The notes under the pieces were generated by a model. That model did no database searches, was not told the origin of the DNA, and saw nothing but the letters and a program-made list of their open reading frames with translations. 64,000 bases of DNA from the NCBI GenBank assembly GCA_018873225.1, contig JAEILZ010000006.1, forward strand, positions 2,046,001 to 2,110,000, read 5' to 3'. Positions 42,718 through 54,508 of this stretch are shown here, piece by piece. Numbering within the stretch: position 1 is the first letter of the stretch; each line of letters opens with the position of its first letter. A program made the translations under genes and the position numbers. The DNA comes from [Phialemoniopsis] sp. UDSM-2020. Lineage: Eukaryota; Ascomycota; Sordariomycetes; Thyridiales; Thyridiaceae.

Positions 42718-42972
42718 TTACATGCAGTCCTTGCATTGACGGTGGTTGCAGTTGGAGCAGGTGTTGCTGATGACAAAGATGCTGCCGCACTGGTGGCAGT
42801 GGACCGCGTGAGCACCGCTGTAAGCCCTGATGGAAGAGGTCCTCTGGGAGGATGACAGGAAGTTGCTGTTGCCGGCCGAGGCAGCGCTGCTGCGGCGGCG
42901 AGTGTAATCGGCAGGGTAGCTGTCAAAGGTGGCCGTGGTGGAGCGGACGGGGCTGCTGGAGGCGTCGGACAT
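42718..42972 (-). CDS. Small zinc-ribbon protein, 84 residues
   Basis: Intronless. A Ser/Thr/Arg-rich first half (TRRRSSAASAGN) is followed by a compact cysteine motif: His-Cys-x2-Cys-Gly, then Cys-x2-Cys, then Cys-x2-Cys at the extreme C-terminus (ending KDCM). Six Cys plus His suggest one or two zinc sites. I recognise the pattern as a zinc ribbon but not a named family. The ATG at 42972 sits in CTCACCATG-like context. Upstream (43087-43145) the gene strand is a C/T tract typical of strong fungal promoters, which supports expression. It may bind RNA, DNA or protein. Confidence 0.7.
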   Translation of the reverse strand: MSDASSSPVRSTTATFDSYPADYTRRRSSAASAGNSNFLSSSQRTSSIRAYSGAHAVHCHQCGSIFVISNTCSNCNHRQCKDCM

Positions 42973-45727
42973 GGTGAACTCGTTTGAGATGGGTTTGGTG
43001 AGAGAAGTAGTGTTCTATGATTTGGAAAGGCGAGTGCTCAAGAGCTTGTTGGCGCTGTTGAGTATCGAGAGAGGAATAGAAAATGGAAATGGAATGATAG
43101 TAGGAGGAGAGGAGAAGAAGAGAAAGAGAAAAGACCAGAGGTGTGGAAGAAATGAGGATGCCTGGGATTGTTATATACAATGGTGGCGAGTAAGGCGCGG
43201 ACACTCAGTGACTTTACTGGGCGGGCTAGGACGGGAAAACGTGGGTGAAGTAAACCTACACCAAAAAATAGAGCCAAAAACAGAGGACAGGGCAGAATTA
43301 ACGTTCGGGTGTGGACGCTTAGCTGTCATACCACCAATGGGGCCACTTGAAACCACGGTGTGTGCCCCCAGCAGTAGGAAGCTTCCGATCGTCGTGCCAT
43401 GGCCGATCAGCCTCAGTCAGCTCGTTCGTGGACGCGGGGTATCACTGCCTACATGTGTGTGTGGGTAGGCAGTGGGATGTGTGAAGCCGTTGTGTAATAA
43501 AGGGAATGGCTGGATTGGCCACGGAGTTAGAGAACCTGGGAAAAGGGAACCCCGTACGCGCGCGACCATCGTGAGTCAAGGCACGAAGATCCCACCCCCG
43601 TATCACCCTTTTCGCTGGCTGGTGTTTTCCAGGTGTGGGAAAAACGAAAGCGACAGAAGGGGTTACGTGGATGGATGGGATAATTAGACACAAGAGCCAA
43701 GAAAGGCTTGTGAGCAAGCGAACGTCTCCATGTCTCCCCTTTAGCTCGAGCTACAGTCGATCCGGCCAATACGAGCGCCCGGAGCACCGCACAGGGTCCT
43801 CATTTTCGAGATTCCCTGGCTTCTGTCGATACTTTTCCCCGCATTCGCGAGCAGCGAAAAAGTGCGACAGACCCTGCGTCATCTCCATTAGCGGCGGCTT
43901 CGCCTTGGAGGTTGCAGGCGTAGCGCGTGCAGCTCATGCCTCGCGCACCCTCTAGACAAGGATCTACTTTTGGTGTGGGTGCTGATTAGAGAAAGATGGG
44001 CGGACCAATCCCAGCACTCCAACTTAGGAAATGGGAATTGGTCACACTTTGGCATAGCCATTCACGCGTGGGATGATGGCTTTGTTCCCGGTTGGTCGGG
44101 AGCCCCGGCTCGACCAGTTTTTTTTCTCTTTTCCTGACATTTTGCTTGGATCTCATGGTAAATTGGGAGTTTTTTGGCCTTGACCACTGTCATTGTTCCG
44201 ACTTGCTCCGAGTTACCTGGCCATGGGACACAACATTGACGCTCACTGCCACGGTCGATCCGATCTTTATTCGTCCCATCAATACAGGGCGCTGGCAAAG
44301 AGCAAGGCAGTGGAATGCGACCACACCGAATGGAACTAGGGCATGTCATTGTTCGGACGTTCTTCGGAAATCACCTCTCCTTTGTGGTCAGAAGCATTCA
44401 TCCACCTACTTGGTCATCCATGGGCAATTGGGCTTGTCAACACCGTCAGGACATTTAGCTTTCTGGTTCAGGGTCCAAACTGAAACTCCTTTTTTGCCGC
44501 ATACTTCCCCGCCACAAACGGATGATCGATCTAGGGGTACGAATAATTGATCCGTAGGGGTCCTGTTGCTTTGGAAGCTCAGTGGCCGCCCGGCGCGGCG
44601 GTGACGTGATGCCGCATATGCCGTAGCACCCCAGCGCCTACGCCAAGACCCCCAGCCGAACCGCCCCGTGTTTTGACGATGCCTGCCACTGGCCTGGCGG
44701 CGTCTGAGATCAGACAGGCTTGCTTTCTTTGTTGAGAGGGGTCTTTGCTTCTAGTTGGGCTTATCCCGCGGCTCTAAAAACTCACCTCGGAAATGTGACT
44801 TACTGCGGCTGGCAAATGACCTCATCCGCCAGTTCGCATGATCTCGGGTCCCCGCTACACTACTGCGCTGCCATGGTGCCACGGCCAGGCGGCAACGAAT
44901 ACCCTGGTTCCTTCGGGTGCCTTGCTGTAAGGCTTAGATTCCATGTCGAGATTCCTTCTCGCTACGGCCCAAGATAAGATCAGCGGGTACGGTAACACAT
45001 CTTGACTGGGATCTAGGCGGCGGTGAGTGCTGTCTTCAGTGGATGCTTTCGCTGCAGACAGGTACCTTGATCGTTACGCGTAACACTTGCCACTCTGAGC
45101 ATTGTTACCTGCAAAATCCGAATTCCTCACTTCACCATCCCATTCACTGAGCTCTTCTTTCTGTCAAAGCGTCAACGACGTGGCTTTCAGTCTCAATACA
45201 CTGCAAATACCAGTGCAAAAATACAGCCCACGATGCCTTTTTCGTGCCTTTGCCTGCCAGATTCAGAGGGGTATCCACTTTATAGAGTGTACAGCCCCTG
45301 GCTAGCCTCCTGCGAGGGCCCACTTCGACGTCATTGCATGCGCTCTCTTCCCCAGTCTTCCCCAGACTCAACACCGAATTCCTGGGTAAAATACGAGTCT
45401 AATGGGTCATGCCTGGCCTCATCGTGTCTCTGACGGATTTTTGAAACTCTTTTCAAGATATCAGCGCCGACTGAAATTTGGTGGGCAGGATTCAGGCATT
45501 TTTGCATGACCCTTCGGAGCCCCGGGGATCAATCACCAGTCCCTAACATGCAGCTTTCCCTTCTTGCATCACACTTCATTACTCTTTGTTCTTGGCTAAA
45601 AATATATTACTGAGAAGAGAAACATATTGTTGAAGTCTAATAATAATACAATGTCCGCGCTATGCAGAATGCAGGAGGCAAGAACCAGCCTCCCAAGTCA
45701 CGAGTGTTAACTCCCTCCACTGGACCT
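42973..45727. other. Gene-poor stretch, 2.75 kb
   Basis: Starts with the promoter of the zinc-ribbon gene (purine-rich on the plus strand at 43087-43145). Beyond that only short open frames without domains or consistent splice sites. No repeat family or RNA gene recognised. Confidence 0.5.
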
Positions 45728-47223
45728 TTACGCGATCAACTTGTCCTTGGCGAACGCATAACGAGCGCCGCTGAAGATCACAGCACCACCCATCATGACG
45801 GCAGCACTGAAGACGATGGCCGGCCTGTAAGTGTCGTAGTTGTCTATCAGGGCACCCGTGATCGGTGTGCCGGCCAGACCGGCGAAGCCAACGACAAAGG
45901 TGGACATGCCCACGTACGTGCCAATCTAGGGCCTGCGTTAGACACAGCATATGGAAGGTACGAAATGATTGTGGGCTTACCTTGCTTGGAACATCTGCAG
46001 TATGAGCTACCGTCGACATCATCAGAGCAATGATGATACCGCTAGTGCCGCCGAACAACGCTGCTACGGTGATGAGCCCACCAGCTGAAGTAGCCTTGAG
46101 CCAACAAAAGAGAAGGATACTAGAGGCATAGCACGCAAAGTTGATGACGTTGAACTGGCCGAAGTGTTGCGCGAAAACGCCGCCCAGCATGCGACCAATG
46201 AAAGACCCTGCGTTGATGATGGCGAAGAGGTAAGAGGCAAGCTTCGAGTCCATCCCGTGTTTGAGACCAAAGTCAGCGAAGTAAAAGTACGGTGTCCAGA
46301 TGCCTAGCACAACGAAGAACAATGCAGCTACTTGTAGACTGTACTCGGGTTTCTTGAAGGCCTCGAGCAGGATGAAGCTGCCCTTCCTCCGGATTGGCCT
46401 TGGACGAATCGTGGCCACAGCGACAAGCAGCAAAAGCAGGCTAAGAAACCCGCAGATCCGCTGTCCCCAGGCGAACCCAAGTCTGGGGTTGTCGATGGCG
46501 TTGGTCATGATGACCGGGAAGATGATGCCGCCGATGGGGGAGCCGGTGGATGCAAAGGACATGGCCATAGCCCGCTTCTTGAAGAAGTAGTGCCCGACCA
46601 CCGAGAGAGCCGGCGCGAAGATCAAGCCAGCGGAAAGACCCAGGAGGATGCCTTGACATAGAAGGAATTGGTAAAACTCGTGGCAGAGGCTAGTGAGTAT
46701 CATGGCAACGACTAGCAAGAGGGAGAACGGCCAGAGGATCACCTGCAGATATAAAGCGTCAGCCAACCGCGTGCAACATGCTACAAGAATGATAACTTGC
46801 CTGCGCCCCATATCGATCTGTGATCGGTCCACTCACCAGTGTCGCTGAGAACTGTGCAAAAGCCTGAATGGACCCGATCCAAGCGACAGTCGAAGGGGAG
46901 TAGCTGGAGAGGAAGTTCTGAAGATAGTATGTCTCGTAGACGCTAAGGACCCGAAGAGGTAGGTCATTAGTGATGGTATCTCAGTAAATAGGAGAGCACT
47001 TTACTTGCCCAAAGGAGTTGATGTATCCAAAGGATGCGAACGATGTGCACCAACATCCGAGGACAACCAGCCATGCCGTGAGACCGCCGTCGGGGAAGTC
47101 AGGAGCTGGTGGCGCATCCGGTTTTCGGTCGGTAGCCTGATCAGGAGTCTTTTCACCAGTGCTGGCAGGCTTGGACTCGACGTCAGTAGGAACGCCTGGT
47201 TGTTCGGTCGTAGAAGTCGACAT
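45728..47223 (-). CDS. MFS monocarboxylate-porter-like transporter with two GC-AG introns
   Basis: 438 residues, 12-segment MFS of the fungal MCT type. Four exons: 47009-47223, 46801-46942, 45981-46742 and 45728-45925. The N-terminus [15 protein letters not shown] is the MCT signature. Introns 1 and 2 fit only with GC donors (GCAAGT both times); the third is ordinary GTAAGC-TAG. Intron 2 keeps [11 protein letters not shown], the conserved MFS motif A between TM2 and TM3; a GT-AG alternative starting inside that motif (46850 region) would delete it but stay in frame. Divergent from a Zn2Cys6 regulator at 47629. Substrate unknown; fungal members include carboxylate and riboflavin carriers. Confidence 0.87.
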
Positions 47224-47628
47224 TGTGCAACAATTTTACTTGTCAATTAAACCCAGACAATTCGCCAATTATTCTGTCCTATGGAAGTTTGCAGGACAGA
47301 TCACTGGTATAAATAGTTTTCAAGGTCTACGCATGCCTTCAGAACATCCGGTCTCCTCCGATACTATTGATGCTTCACAAGTTGCATCGCTGGAGTGCTG
47401 AAGACGGAGATGATCGGACATTGCAGGGCCTTCATTCTAATTGGCTATTCTGCAGTAATTGGCCCAGTGTAGTTAGCGGAGATGGTCGGTGGATGCTTGT
47501 GCTTAAGTCCGGCAGTGTCTCACTGCGATCCCCTACTTTTCTCTGGGATCATCTGTGAACAACCTGCTCCTCTAATCTGCCCGAATCAGAATTCGCCTCG
47601 TCGGATATCCGATCCAGATTGGATAACC
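47224..47628. promoter_or_regulatory. Divergent promoter with three CGG-N7-CGG sites and a 12-bp palindrome
   Basis: CGG-N7-CGG direct repeats at 47348-47360 (minus strand), 47405-47417 and 47477-47489 (plus strand) share the consensus CGGAGRWGRYCGG. In addition TCGGATATCCGA at 47601-47612 is a perfect palindrome 17 bp before the regulator ATG. These are candidate sites for the flanking Zn2Cys6 factor. Confidence 0.55.
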
Positions 47629-50211
47629 ATGGCCCCTTCCTGCGAGAAAGATGCCCGCCGTGATGCTAAGCAGGCTATCACTCCAGATGATACGGACGAG
47701 ACGGGCGAGCGGCGACATCGAAGGCGACGACTACAGCTGAGCTGTGGCGAGTGCCGAAAGAAGAAGGTGGGCAATTCTTTCCGGACAACAAAGGCGGTAT
47801 CTGACCATGGAAAGCTCTCATGCGATCGAAGTTGGCCTTGCAAAAGATGCGTGCGGGTTGGAAGGCCATCCCTGTGCTCCTTTGACACCGGGACAGGCCA
47901 GCCGCCGGCACATAACAGCCAGGCTCAGCACACTCAACGATACAAAGACGAGATTAAGGATCTACAGGTCGAAGTATCACAACTGAAGGAGCTTCTGGCT
48001 AGGTCGCAGCTCCCCCAAAATGCAGACTCCGCTTTACAGCGGACTACTGCTCCGACCATCTCCGGTGACAGAAGTGAAGGGCTTCCCACACCTGTCTCTA
48101 ACGAGACCACTGGCTCTGAGCTGCAGGACCCACTACATCGGCCACTACGTGGCTACTATGACCGATACATGCTGCTTCAGTTCTTTGTTGACGTAGGTCA
48201 ATCAATCCGGCACTCATCTCTTTTCTGCCACGTCCCACCGAGCTAATGATCATGTATCTAGATACCGCAACTGTTCCCTTTAGTCAAGGAAACAGTAGAC
48301 GAGTGGCTAAAACCTATTGGCGTCGATCTCAAGAAGGATAAGGTGGTCCCCTCACGCGTGGCCCCGAGTACTTACAACGATGAAACCCTCGGACAACTAC
48401 TTCCCTCGAAAGAAGACACGGATTCATTGATCTCATTTTACATCGACCATGTTGAGCAACTTCATCGCATCGTTCACATCCCTATTTTCAAGAAAGAGTA
48501 TGACCACTTTTGGAAGCCTGGACAACCCCGGCAGCCAGCAATGGAAGCACTGATACTGGCCATGGTATCGATATCCGCATTTGCTGCAGTGCCAGTCGGC
48601 AATACCGCCACCATGCCGCAACAGCATCGAGTCATGCCATCACAATGGATCTCGGCATGCGAGGCATGGCTGGCCCAGCAAAAGTCCAAGCACCGCAAGC
48701 TTGTTCACTATCAAGTAACATGCCTGGTGTACCTTGCAAAGAGACTCATGGCGATCAAGAAGAAGCAGTGGTGGAAGGACACAGCTTCATTTTTGCAAGA
48801 CGCCATCTTTGACGGGCTGCATACAGAGCCTCCAAGCACTGACAGCGTCTTTATGAAGGAGATAAAGCGGCGTGTTTGGAGTGTCATTCGAGAGCTTGAG
48901 TTGCAGAATTCCTTTGAGTTTGGTCTCCCGTCCCTGATACACAACATCAGATCCGATGTACTGGCGCCCGTCAATCTACAAGACGAGGACTTCGATCCAA
49001 CCTCAAAAGCATTACCTAAGCCCAAACCTGTCCAACTCTTTACCAGATCGTCCTACCAAGCACATAGTTCCCGCAACTGGGCTCTACGGCTCGAAGTTTC
49101 TCGACGTCTCAACAGTCCCAACATTTCCGACCCCATGTCTTACGATGATGTTCTGAGATACACACATCAACTCACACGGGCGATAGAAGACTTGCCATCA
49201 TGGGATGTTGACGAATCCAAGCCTGACAGAAGTGTCTCGGAAGCGCCACTCCTTGCATACACAATTTTGAGTTTTCAGCTCAAGGAATGCATTCTAGCAC
49301 TTCATCGACCTTATTTGAGAGAAGGAAGGGCCAGTGGTGACGGTGGTAGATATTGGATGTCAGAGAACATTTGCTGGAACGTGTCAAGGGAAGTCCTTCT
49401 GGCCAACGAACGGCTGGAGAAATGTGGCATCCAGAACTTAACGCTTTTTCGAGAAGACCTACTGTTTTCGTCCTTGAATCTAGCTCACCTCACTATGAGG
49501 CAGCCTCAAGGTCAGTACGAGCTCGCATGCTCTCTCTATCCATTTTAACTTGCCCTACTCTTAAGCAACTCTTCCCCACATGCAATGGACACAGGTCGAA
49601 GGCTTATGATGAAAACAGGATCATCGAATATCATTCTGACTAGCTCTGAGTCCACTGTCGATCTCCTAGAGCAGGGCTTGCCTCTCTTGAGAGACCGATA
49701 CCTTCGTTGTAGCCGTGGTGAGCCATGGTGTTTTGTTACTCTCGCCGCAGCTGTACTACTGCTGAAAGTCCATCTGAGAAAGGAGACTTGGGAGAGTGCC
49801 AAGAGAGCCCTAGCACATCAAGTCATCGACATGCGGCACGACCACCGTGGAAGCCAGGACAGTAGTCAGTCGAACCCCCAGTTGCAACCTCACTTACAAC
49901 ATGTGAGCATTGCTTCGGCAGATGTAAGTTACTCATTCACTTAACATGTCTGAAAAGATGATCACACTGACAACCGCGGCAAGATACTCCACACACCTCA
50001 CTCGACCGTCTTTCCAATATCGGGGTGGCTGGACAGTGATTATCCTGATGTGAGTGTACCTCTACAATTCATCACCTTGATCAGATCACCAATCTAACCT
50101 TATATGCAGCTCGGTGTTGATCCATTTGATCTTGACATCGACCTCGATGCGTTGTGGCAAAGCGAAGCTTCAACATGGTGGCCTACTTCTAACCAAGAGA
50201 TGTTTCAATGA
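47629..50211 (+). CDS. Zn2Cys6 transcription factor divergent from the MCT-type porter
   Basis: 753 residues, six exons: 47629-47766, 47815-48192, 48262-49510, 49595-49923, 49984-50049 and 50110-50211. The zinc cluster reads Cys-x2-Cys-x6-Cys-x5-Cys-x2-Cys-x8-Cys and is interrupted by a 48-bp intron after RKKK, a position seen in many fungal regulators. LEU3-like coiled coil follows (IKDLQVEVSQLKELLARS). The fungal_trans middle homology region spans about 200-450 (HVEQLHRIVHIPIFKKEYDH). The tail is acidic (LGVDPFDLDIDLDALW), like an activation domain. Probable controller of the divergent transporter. Confidence 0.88.
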
Positions 50212-50335
50212 GAGAAAAGTGTTCATAATGGATGTAAACTAGATTAATAGATCGAGTCGAGATCAACGGTCCCTTCATTATCTGCATATGATGCCGGCAG
50301 ATTCCACCAGTGTTATTCATCTGTCCTCTCCCGAA

Positions 50336-51562
50336 TCATTCCTCCTGCTCCTTCTCCCACGCAGCGCGCTTCCGATAGACATCGCGGCGGAATATCTGTT
50401 TGAGTTCCGTAATCACCCCACCGTCAAGCGGAGTTGAGGCTTGTATGGCACCAACACCGCAGAGGTTGTTCGTGCGGTCGATGAGCCAGGCAAAAGTCAG
50501 CCCGCCTCCCCATGTGAGCGTCTGCGCGCCGTACCACCCGTCAACATCTTCCAGGGTAAGCAGCCCACCCAGGCCATATCCTGCCTTGTTCCCGGGCGAG
50601 GCGCCAACGGCAAAGAAGGTGCCCATGGGGCTGTTGAGCGCAGCATGATGGCTTGCCGCGGCCTCCGGACCCAGGTGGTTCTCGAACATGTCATCGACTG
50701 TTGCTGGCTTGAGGATCTTGCCGTCGTTGGCCAGCAGCGAGCGCAGCACCTTGACATAGTCCGGAGCCGTCATGAAGAGGCCGTGCCCGCCAAAGTCGCC
50801 CCTGGTATGCCTATTCATGTCTCCGTGCCCGCCAAGCACAGCCTTGCCGACACCATCGGGGTCATCAGGGTTCAAGTCAACCAGCCGCGAGCGCAGGTCC
50901 TCGCGTGTCACGGGGTAGAACTGCGCGTCGGTGATGCCGAGCCGGGAGAACACCCGGTCCTGCAGGTACTCGCAGAGGGTCTTGCCCGTGACCCGCTCCA
51001 CGATGCGGCCGGCCCAGTCGCAGCCCGGGCCGTACATCCAGCCGGCGCCGGGCTGGAAGATGAGCGGGTAGTCGAAAAGCTCCTCTACCGTCATCTTGTT
51101 GGTCTCGCTGCGCTCCGGCGAGAACTTCTCGCGCCAGCGGGCGATGAGCGGGTTGATGAAGTGGTAGGCGACGCCGGAGCTATGCGTGAGCAGCATCTCG
51201 AGCGTGATGGGGCGGGTCTGCGGCTCGAGGATGGGCGTCTCTCCGTCCTCGGAGAACCCAGTGAGGACTTGTTTGGCGGAAAGCTCGGGCGCGATCGAGG
51301 ATAGATCTCCCGTGAGGGACAACAGACCGTCCTCGATGCACGCCATAGCGGCCACGGTGGCCATAAGCTTGGTAGCCGAGGCAAGAAACAGCACGTCATC
51401 CAGCTGGTGAGGGCGCTTCTCGCCGGACAGCAGGGTACGTTGGCCCAGGGTCTTGTTGTAGACGAAGCGGCCCTCGCCATCCGTAGCGCAAATTATGGCG
51501 CCATTGATCTTGCCTGCGTCAAGGGCGGCTTGGAAGTCGGTGTCGATGTTTGGTTCAGCCAT
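50336..51562 (-). CDS. Serine beta-lactamase-like hydrolase (class C / LovD-EstB type)
   Basis: Intronless, 408 residues from the ATG at 51562 (three codons inside the longest frame, better context with MAEPNIDTDF). Serine hydrolase or acyltransferase fold: nucleophile in SATK (Ser62-x2-Lys65), the general-base Tyr at about 177 in WMYGPGCDW, and a third box WGGGLTF near the C-terminus. No signal peptide, which in fungi favours a cytosolic esterase or acyltransferase such as those in secondary metabolism over lactam resistance. It lies beside two Zn2Cys6 genes and a transporter, so a small metabolic cluster is possible. Confidence 0.9.
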   Translation of the reverse strand: MAEPNIDTDFQAALDAGKINGAIICATDGEGRFVYNKTLGQRTLLSGEKRPHQLDDVLFLASATKLMATVAAMACIEDGLLSLTGDLSSIAPELSAKQVLTGFSEDGETPILEPQTRPITLEMLLTHSSGVAYHFINPLIARWREKFSPERSETNKMTVEELFDYPLIFQPGAGWMYGPGCDWAGRIVERVTGKTLCEYLQDRVFSRLGITDAQFYPVTREDLRSRLVDLNPDDPDGVGKAVLGGHGDMNRHTRGDFGGHGLFMTAPDYVKVLRSLLANDGKILKPATVDDMFENHLGPEAAASHHAALNSPMGTFFAVGASPGNKAGYGLGGLLTLEDVDGWYGAQTLTWGGGLTFAWLIDRTNNLCGVGAIQASTPLDGGVITELKQIFRRDVYRKRAAWEKEQEE

Positions 51563-51960
51563 GAGTCTCAAGGTCTAGGATTCTTAACTCTATTAGTAAA
51601 TTATAGCAGAACTACTCGTGCAGGGTCCTGCATTTTTATACTGCTGTCTAGTCCTCCAGCTGATGTCGTCGGGAAATTCAAATAGCAACCTCGCAGGTCT
51701 CAAGTGCTGGTAGGCTCTCTGGTTCACTAACATGGGAACTCACAGCGGACCGCTACACTAAATTGACACAGCTGAAAGCCCTGAACAAGGCCCGGTCATT
51801 GGGTTTCGGGTTCGTCTCCCGCGCGAGTGGGGCGTAGGCGGCTTCTAAAGAGCGAGGGGACAATCTCGCACTATTCTAATGCGCGACACAAGACCTGGTC
51901 AACCCTCGCCTTGCCAGCATCCGAGCTATTGTGCCTTCTTCCAAGCTTGAGTTACATTCG
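51563..51960. other. Intergenic, 398 bp
   Basis: Upstream of the hydrolase and downstream of the AflR-type gene. A GGGTTCG...CCCG stem near 51805 was considered as a tRNA T-arm and dismissed. No gene. Confidence 0.45.
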
Positions 51961-53233
51961 TCAGATAGCTATCGCCAGCCCAATCCTCATTGATTGCATT
52001 GTAGATTGAAGAGAAGCGAGGAGTAATTTCAAATCTTCGCCAGCATGTAACCCGACAGCTGTAACATCAGCAGATTTAGACAACTGCTTTTGTCCCTCTG
52101 GACGTCCAATCCTCTCCCACAAGAATGACAAGGCAGTTCTAATATGCTCAAGGCCTCGTCGGATAGCTCCTTCAATCACTTCCGTCTTGAGTCCGCCAGT
52201 GAGTTGGTAGTTACCAACAGACACTGGTAGTTCGCAATGTAGCGATGCATTCTGCTCCTCAGCGGAAGCCTGCTTCAATGTCTGCACAGATGACAACAGG
52301 ATTCGAATGCTGCTCGCGAATAACAATAAGGCCTCATTCTGGCTGCCGTACTTTTGACAACGGAGCAATGCATCAGGCTCTTCCAGGGGCCACGAGCCAA
52401 GTGCATTCCTTGAAGAATGCAGTCGGCTGCTGGGATCACCGGAAGGTGAGAATCTTGCAAATTTCCTAATTGGAAAACCAGCTGCACGTGTTGCTGAAGG
52501 CAGGTACACGTAATGGCTTTCTGTTCGGGAAGGGAGTATTCTGTTCCGAAATCGAGCTCCGCACCCGCTACATTGACGGAGCTAGGGGTTAAGACAAGAT
52601 CATCTACCGAAGAGTTGATACTGCTGGGAGTGAAGCCAATACTAGTCAAGTCGGGTGTACTCGGGCTATGATCTGGAAGAAAGCATGAGGTCTGCAGAGC
52701 AAAGCTTGTTAGTCCCAACATGATATGCAAAAGACACTGTGTGTGGAGTTGAGGATGGTTACCTGCGCCAAGAAATGGTGGAAGTCGCTTTCGACGCTTG
52801 TCGGACGATAACATGGGCTGTCCATGTTGTCCATAAAAGAAGGGATATTCGGATTCATAAGGCTATCGGGATTTTCGGGTGTGCTAAAAAGGTCGTATTC
52901 ATTCCCGAAGCTGAAGTCGAGATATCTTGAATTCAGCGATTGACTATAGTGGTCATCTGAACCCTGGGATATCTCGGTTGCGGCAAGCCTCTTATCCTCT
53001 TCAGCCCTTCTTTTCTTGCTTTCTTGGAGCAGCGTTCTTTTGTTCTTGCTTCCTTTCGGACGCCCAAGCCGATGACCAGGGCTGTAATTACAGCGGGCTC
53101 GAGAGCCTAGGCATGTCGAGCAAGGATTTCCTCCGGAGCATTTAATCTTGGAATGATGGCAGGCGTCACATGCTGAACGTTGTCGACCGACAGGCTTCCT
53201 AGTTCCAGAAGTAGTATCGGCTGATTCTGTCAT
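51961..53233 (-). CDS. AflR-type Zn2Cys6 regulator with apparent frameshift
   Basis: Exon 1 is 52763-53233, exon 2 is 52691 to 51961. The zinc cluster (Cys-x2-Cys-x6-Cys-x6-Cys-x2-Cys-x6-Cys) and the linker HRLGRPKGSKNKRT are of the class found in AflR and other secondary-metabolite pathway regulators. The C-terminal regulatory domain is recognisable in two reading frames: the part ending near WKSLMHC is in one frame and the part starting near GSQNEALLLFASSIRI is in another. The switch is at 52360-52361 and fits loss of one base; no intron with acceptable sites and length can bridge it. Either the gene is disabled, or the assembly has a one-base error. Confidence 0.7.
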
Positions 53234-54508
53234 GTGCAATCCGTATTTGAGATCTGAGAGAGAAGAGATATAGGTTGTTGAGTCGTTTCCGTGTGCCACA
53301 GGCACAAATGGCAAACTCAAGGTGCCAATCAAATCAGAACTTTAGTAGACCTGTTTGATATAGCTCAAGTAAAATGAACCCAGATAACGGAAAGGGGGAT
53401 TGAACTAAACGGGTTTCGTTCTTATCTCAGCTCGGCAAGCATGCTCACATTTTTAATTGACCAATGCCTACACCATTCTCCTTGCCAAGCCTTTGAGAGG
53501 TTCTCAAGATCTCAACTCATATAAAACATCCACTTGCATTTTGTTTCACTGAACTAAGTGCTTATCATCAAAGAAGCACTCTCTTCAGTTGGATGAGCCG
53601 CTGACGAGTGTACTGCGTCCTAGTGATGCCGTGCAACAAGTGAAACGGGACGTCAACGTGTCTTGATTCGCAAATACGCGTCTCTACAAAACGAACTTTT
53701 CTCTGCGCCCCGTGAGACTTATTTGTGTCTTTCTAAGGTAAGCTTACAGCGGTGGGTGAGTGATATCTGCTTGGATACGATGACATGCAAGACAGCAACA
53801 CCCGCTTCGGTTTTGAGTTCCTCCACACATCTTTGCACACCTGCTTCATTCGGTGACCGAGAATCTCCAGATAAAGCCGTATATGATCCTCTTTCAAGCC
53901 CCCTTTCTCCTGCAGGTGGCCCATGCCACTCTCATCATCCGGTCTATTAAGAGCGGCGGAGGCCGCCGAGCATTGCTCTCAGTCTTACAAGATCGCGTAT
54001 GCACAGTAAGGGGCATACATTGGCTGTGTTACACACTTTGCCACACAATTTCAGATCTTGCCCGAGGCTCTCTTGAAACGAAGAACAAGCTTGGCAGTCA
54101 TAGGTAAGCTAGGTATCGTGCTTATACAGTGGACAGATGATTAGAAATGTGAACACGAAGAGAGAAGGGGTCTCAGTGGTGTCATGCAGCAGTGTAGTCT
54201 ATTTATTAGGTGGTGGTTAGACAAAAGAAACTTCGCAAGCAAATTGCAGCAGGACGCCTTTTTCAGCGTCAAGGACCGGCCAACCAAGCCAGTGGACAAT
54301 CCCATCCAGTCTATCATTTCCCATCTCAGTACAACAATAATTGTCCATCTAATACCCAAACATTGTGTCGATGGCCACTAGCCTTCATATCATGAAAAGC
54401 AAGGAATCGAGTTGGTAAGACCTCGCAGCCAAACCCCCGTCCCATGTATATCTATGTTTCTTCCCCCCTGGAATTCTATAAGTAGAATCAATGGGTGGTA
54501 GTTCGGAA
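53234..54508. other. Intergenic, 1.27 kb
   Basis: Promoter side of the AflR-type gene and 3' side of the tetraspan gene. A TATAAAA at about 53519 points along the plus strand but has no gene behind it. Short open frames here have no support. Confidence 0.45.

Noticed and set aside
46742..46852. Ordinary GT-AG intron in the MCT-type porter starting inside exon 2
   Set aside because: It would delete conserved MFS motif A; kept only as a possible alternative splice form.
51805..51825. GGGTTCG...CCCG stem resembling a tRNA T-arm
   Set aside because: No acceptor, D or anticodon arms at the right distances.
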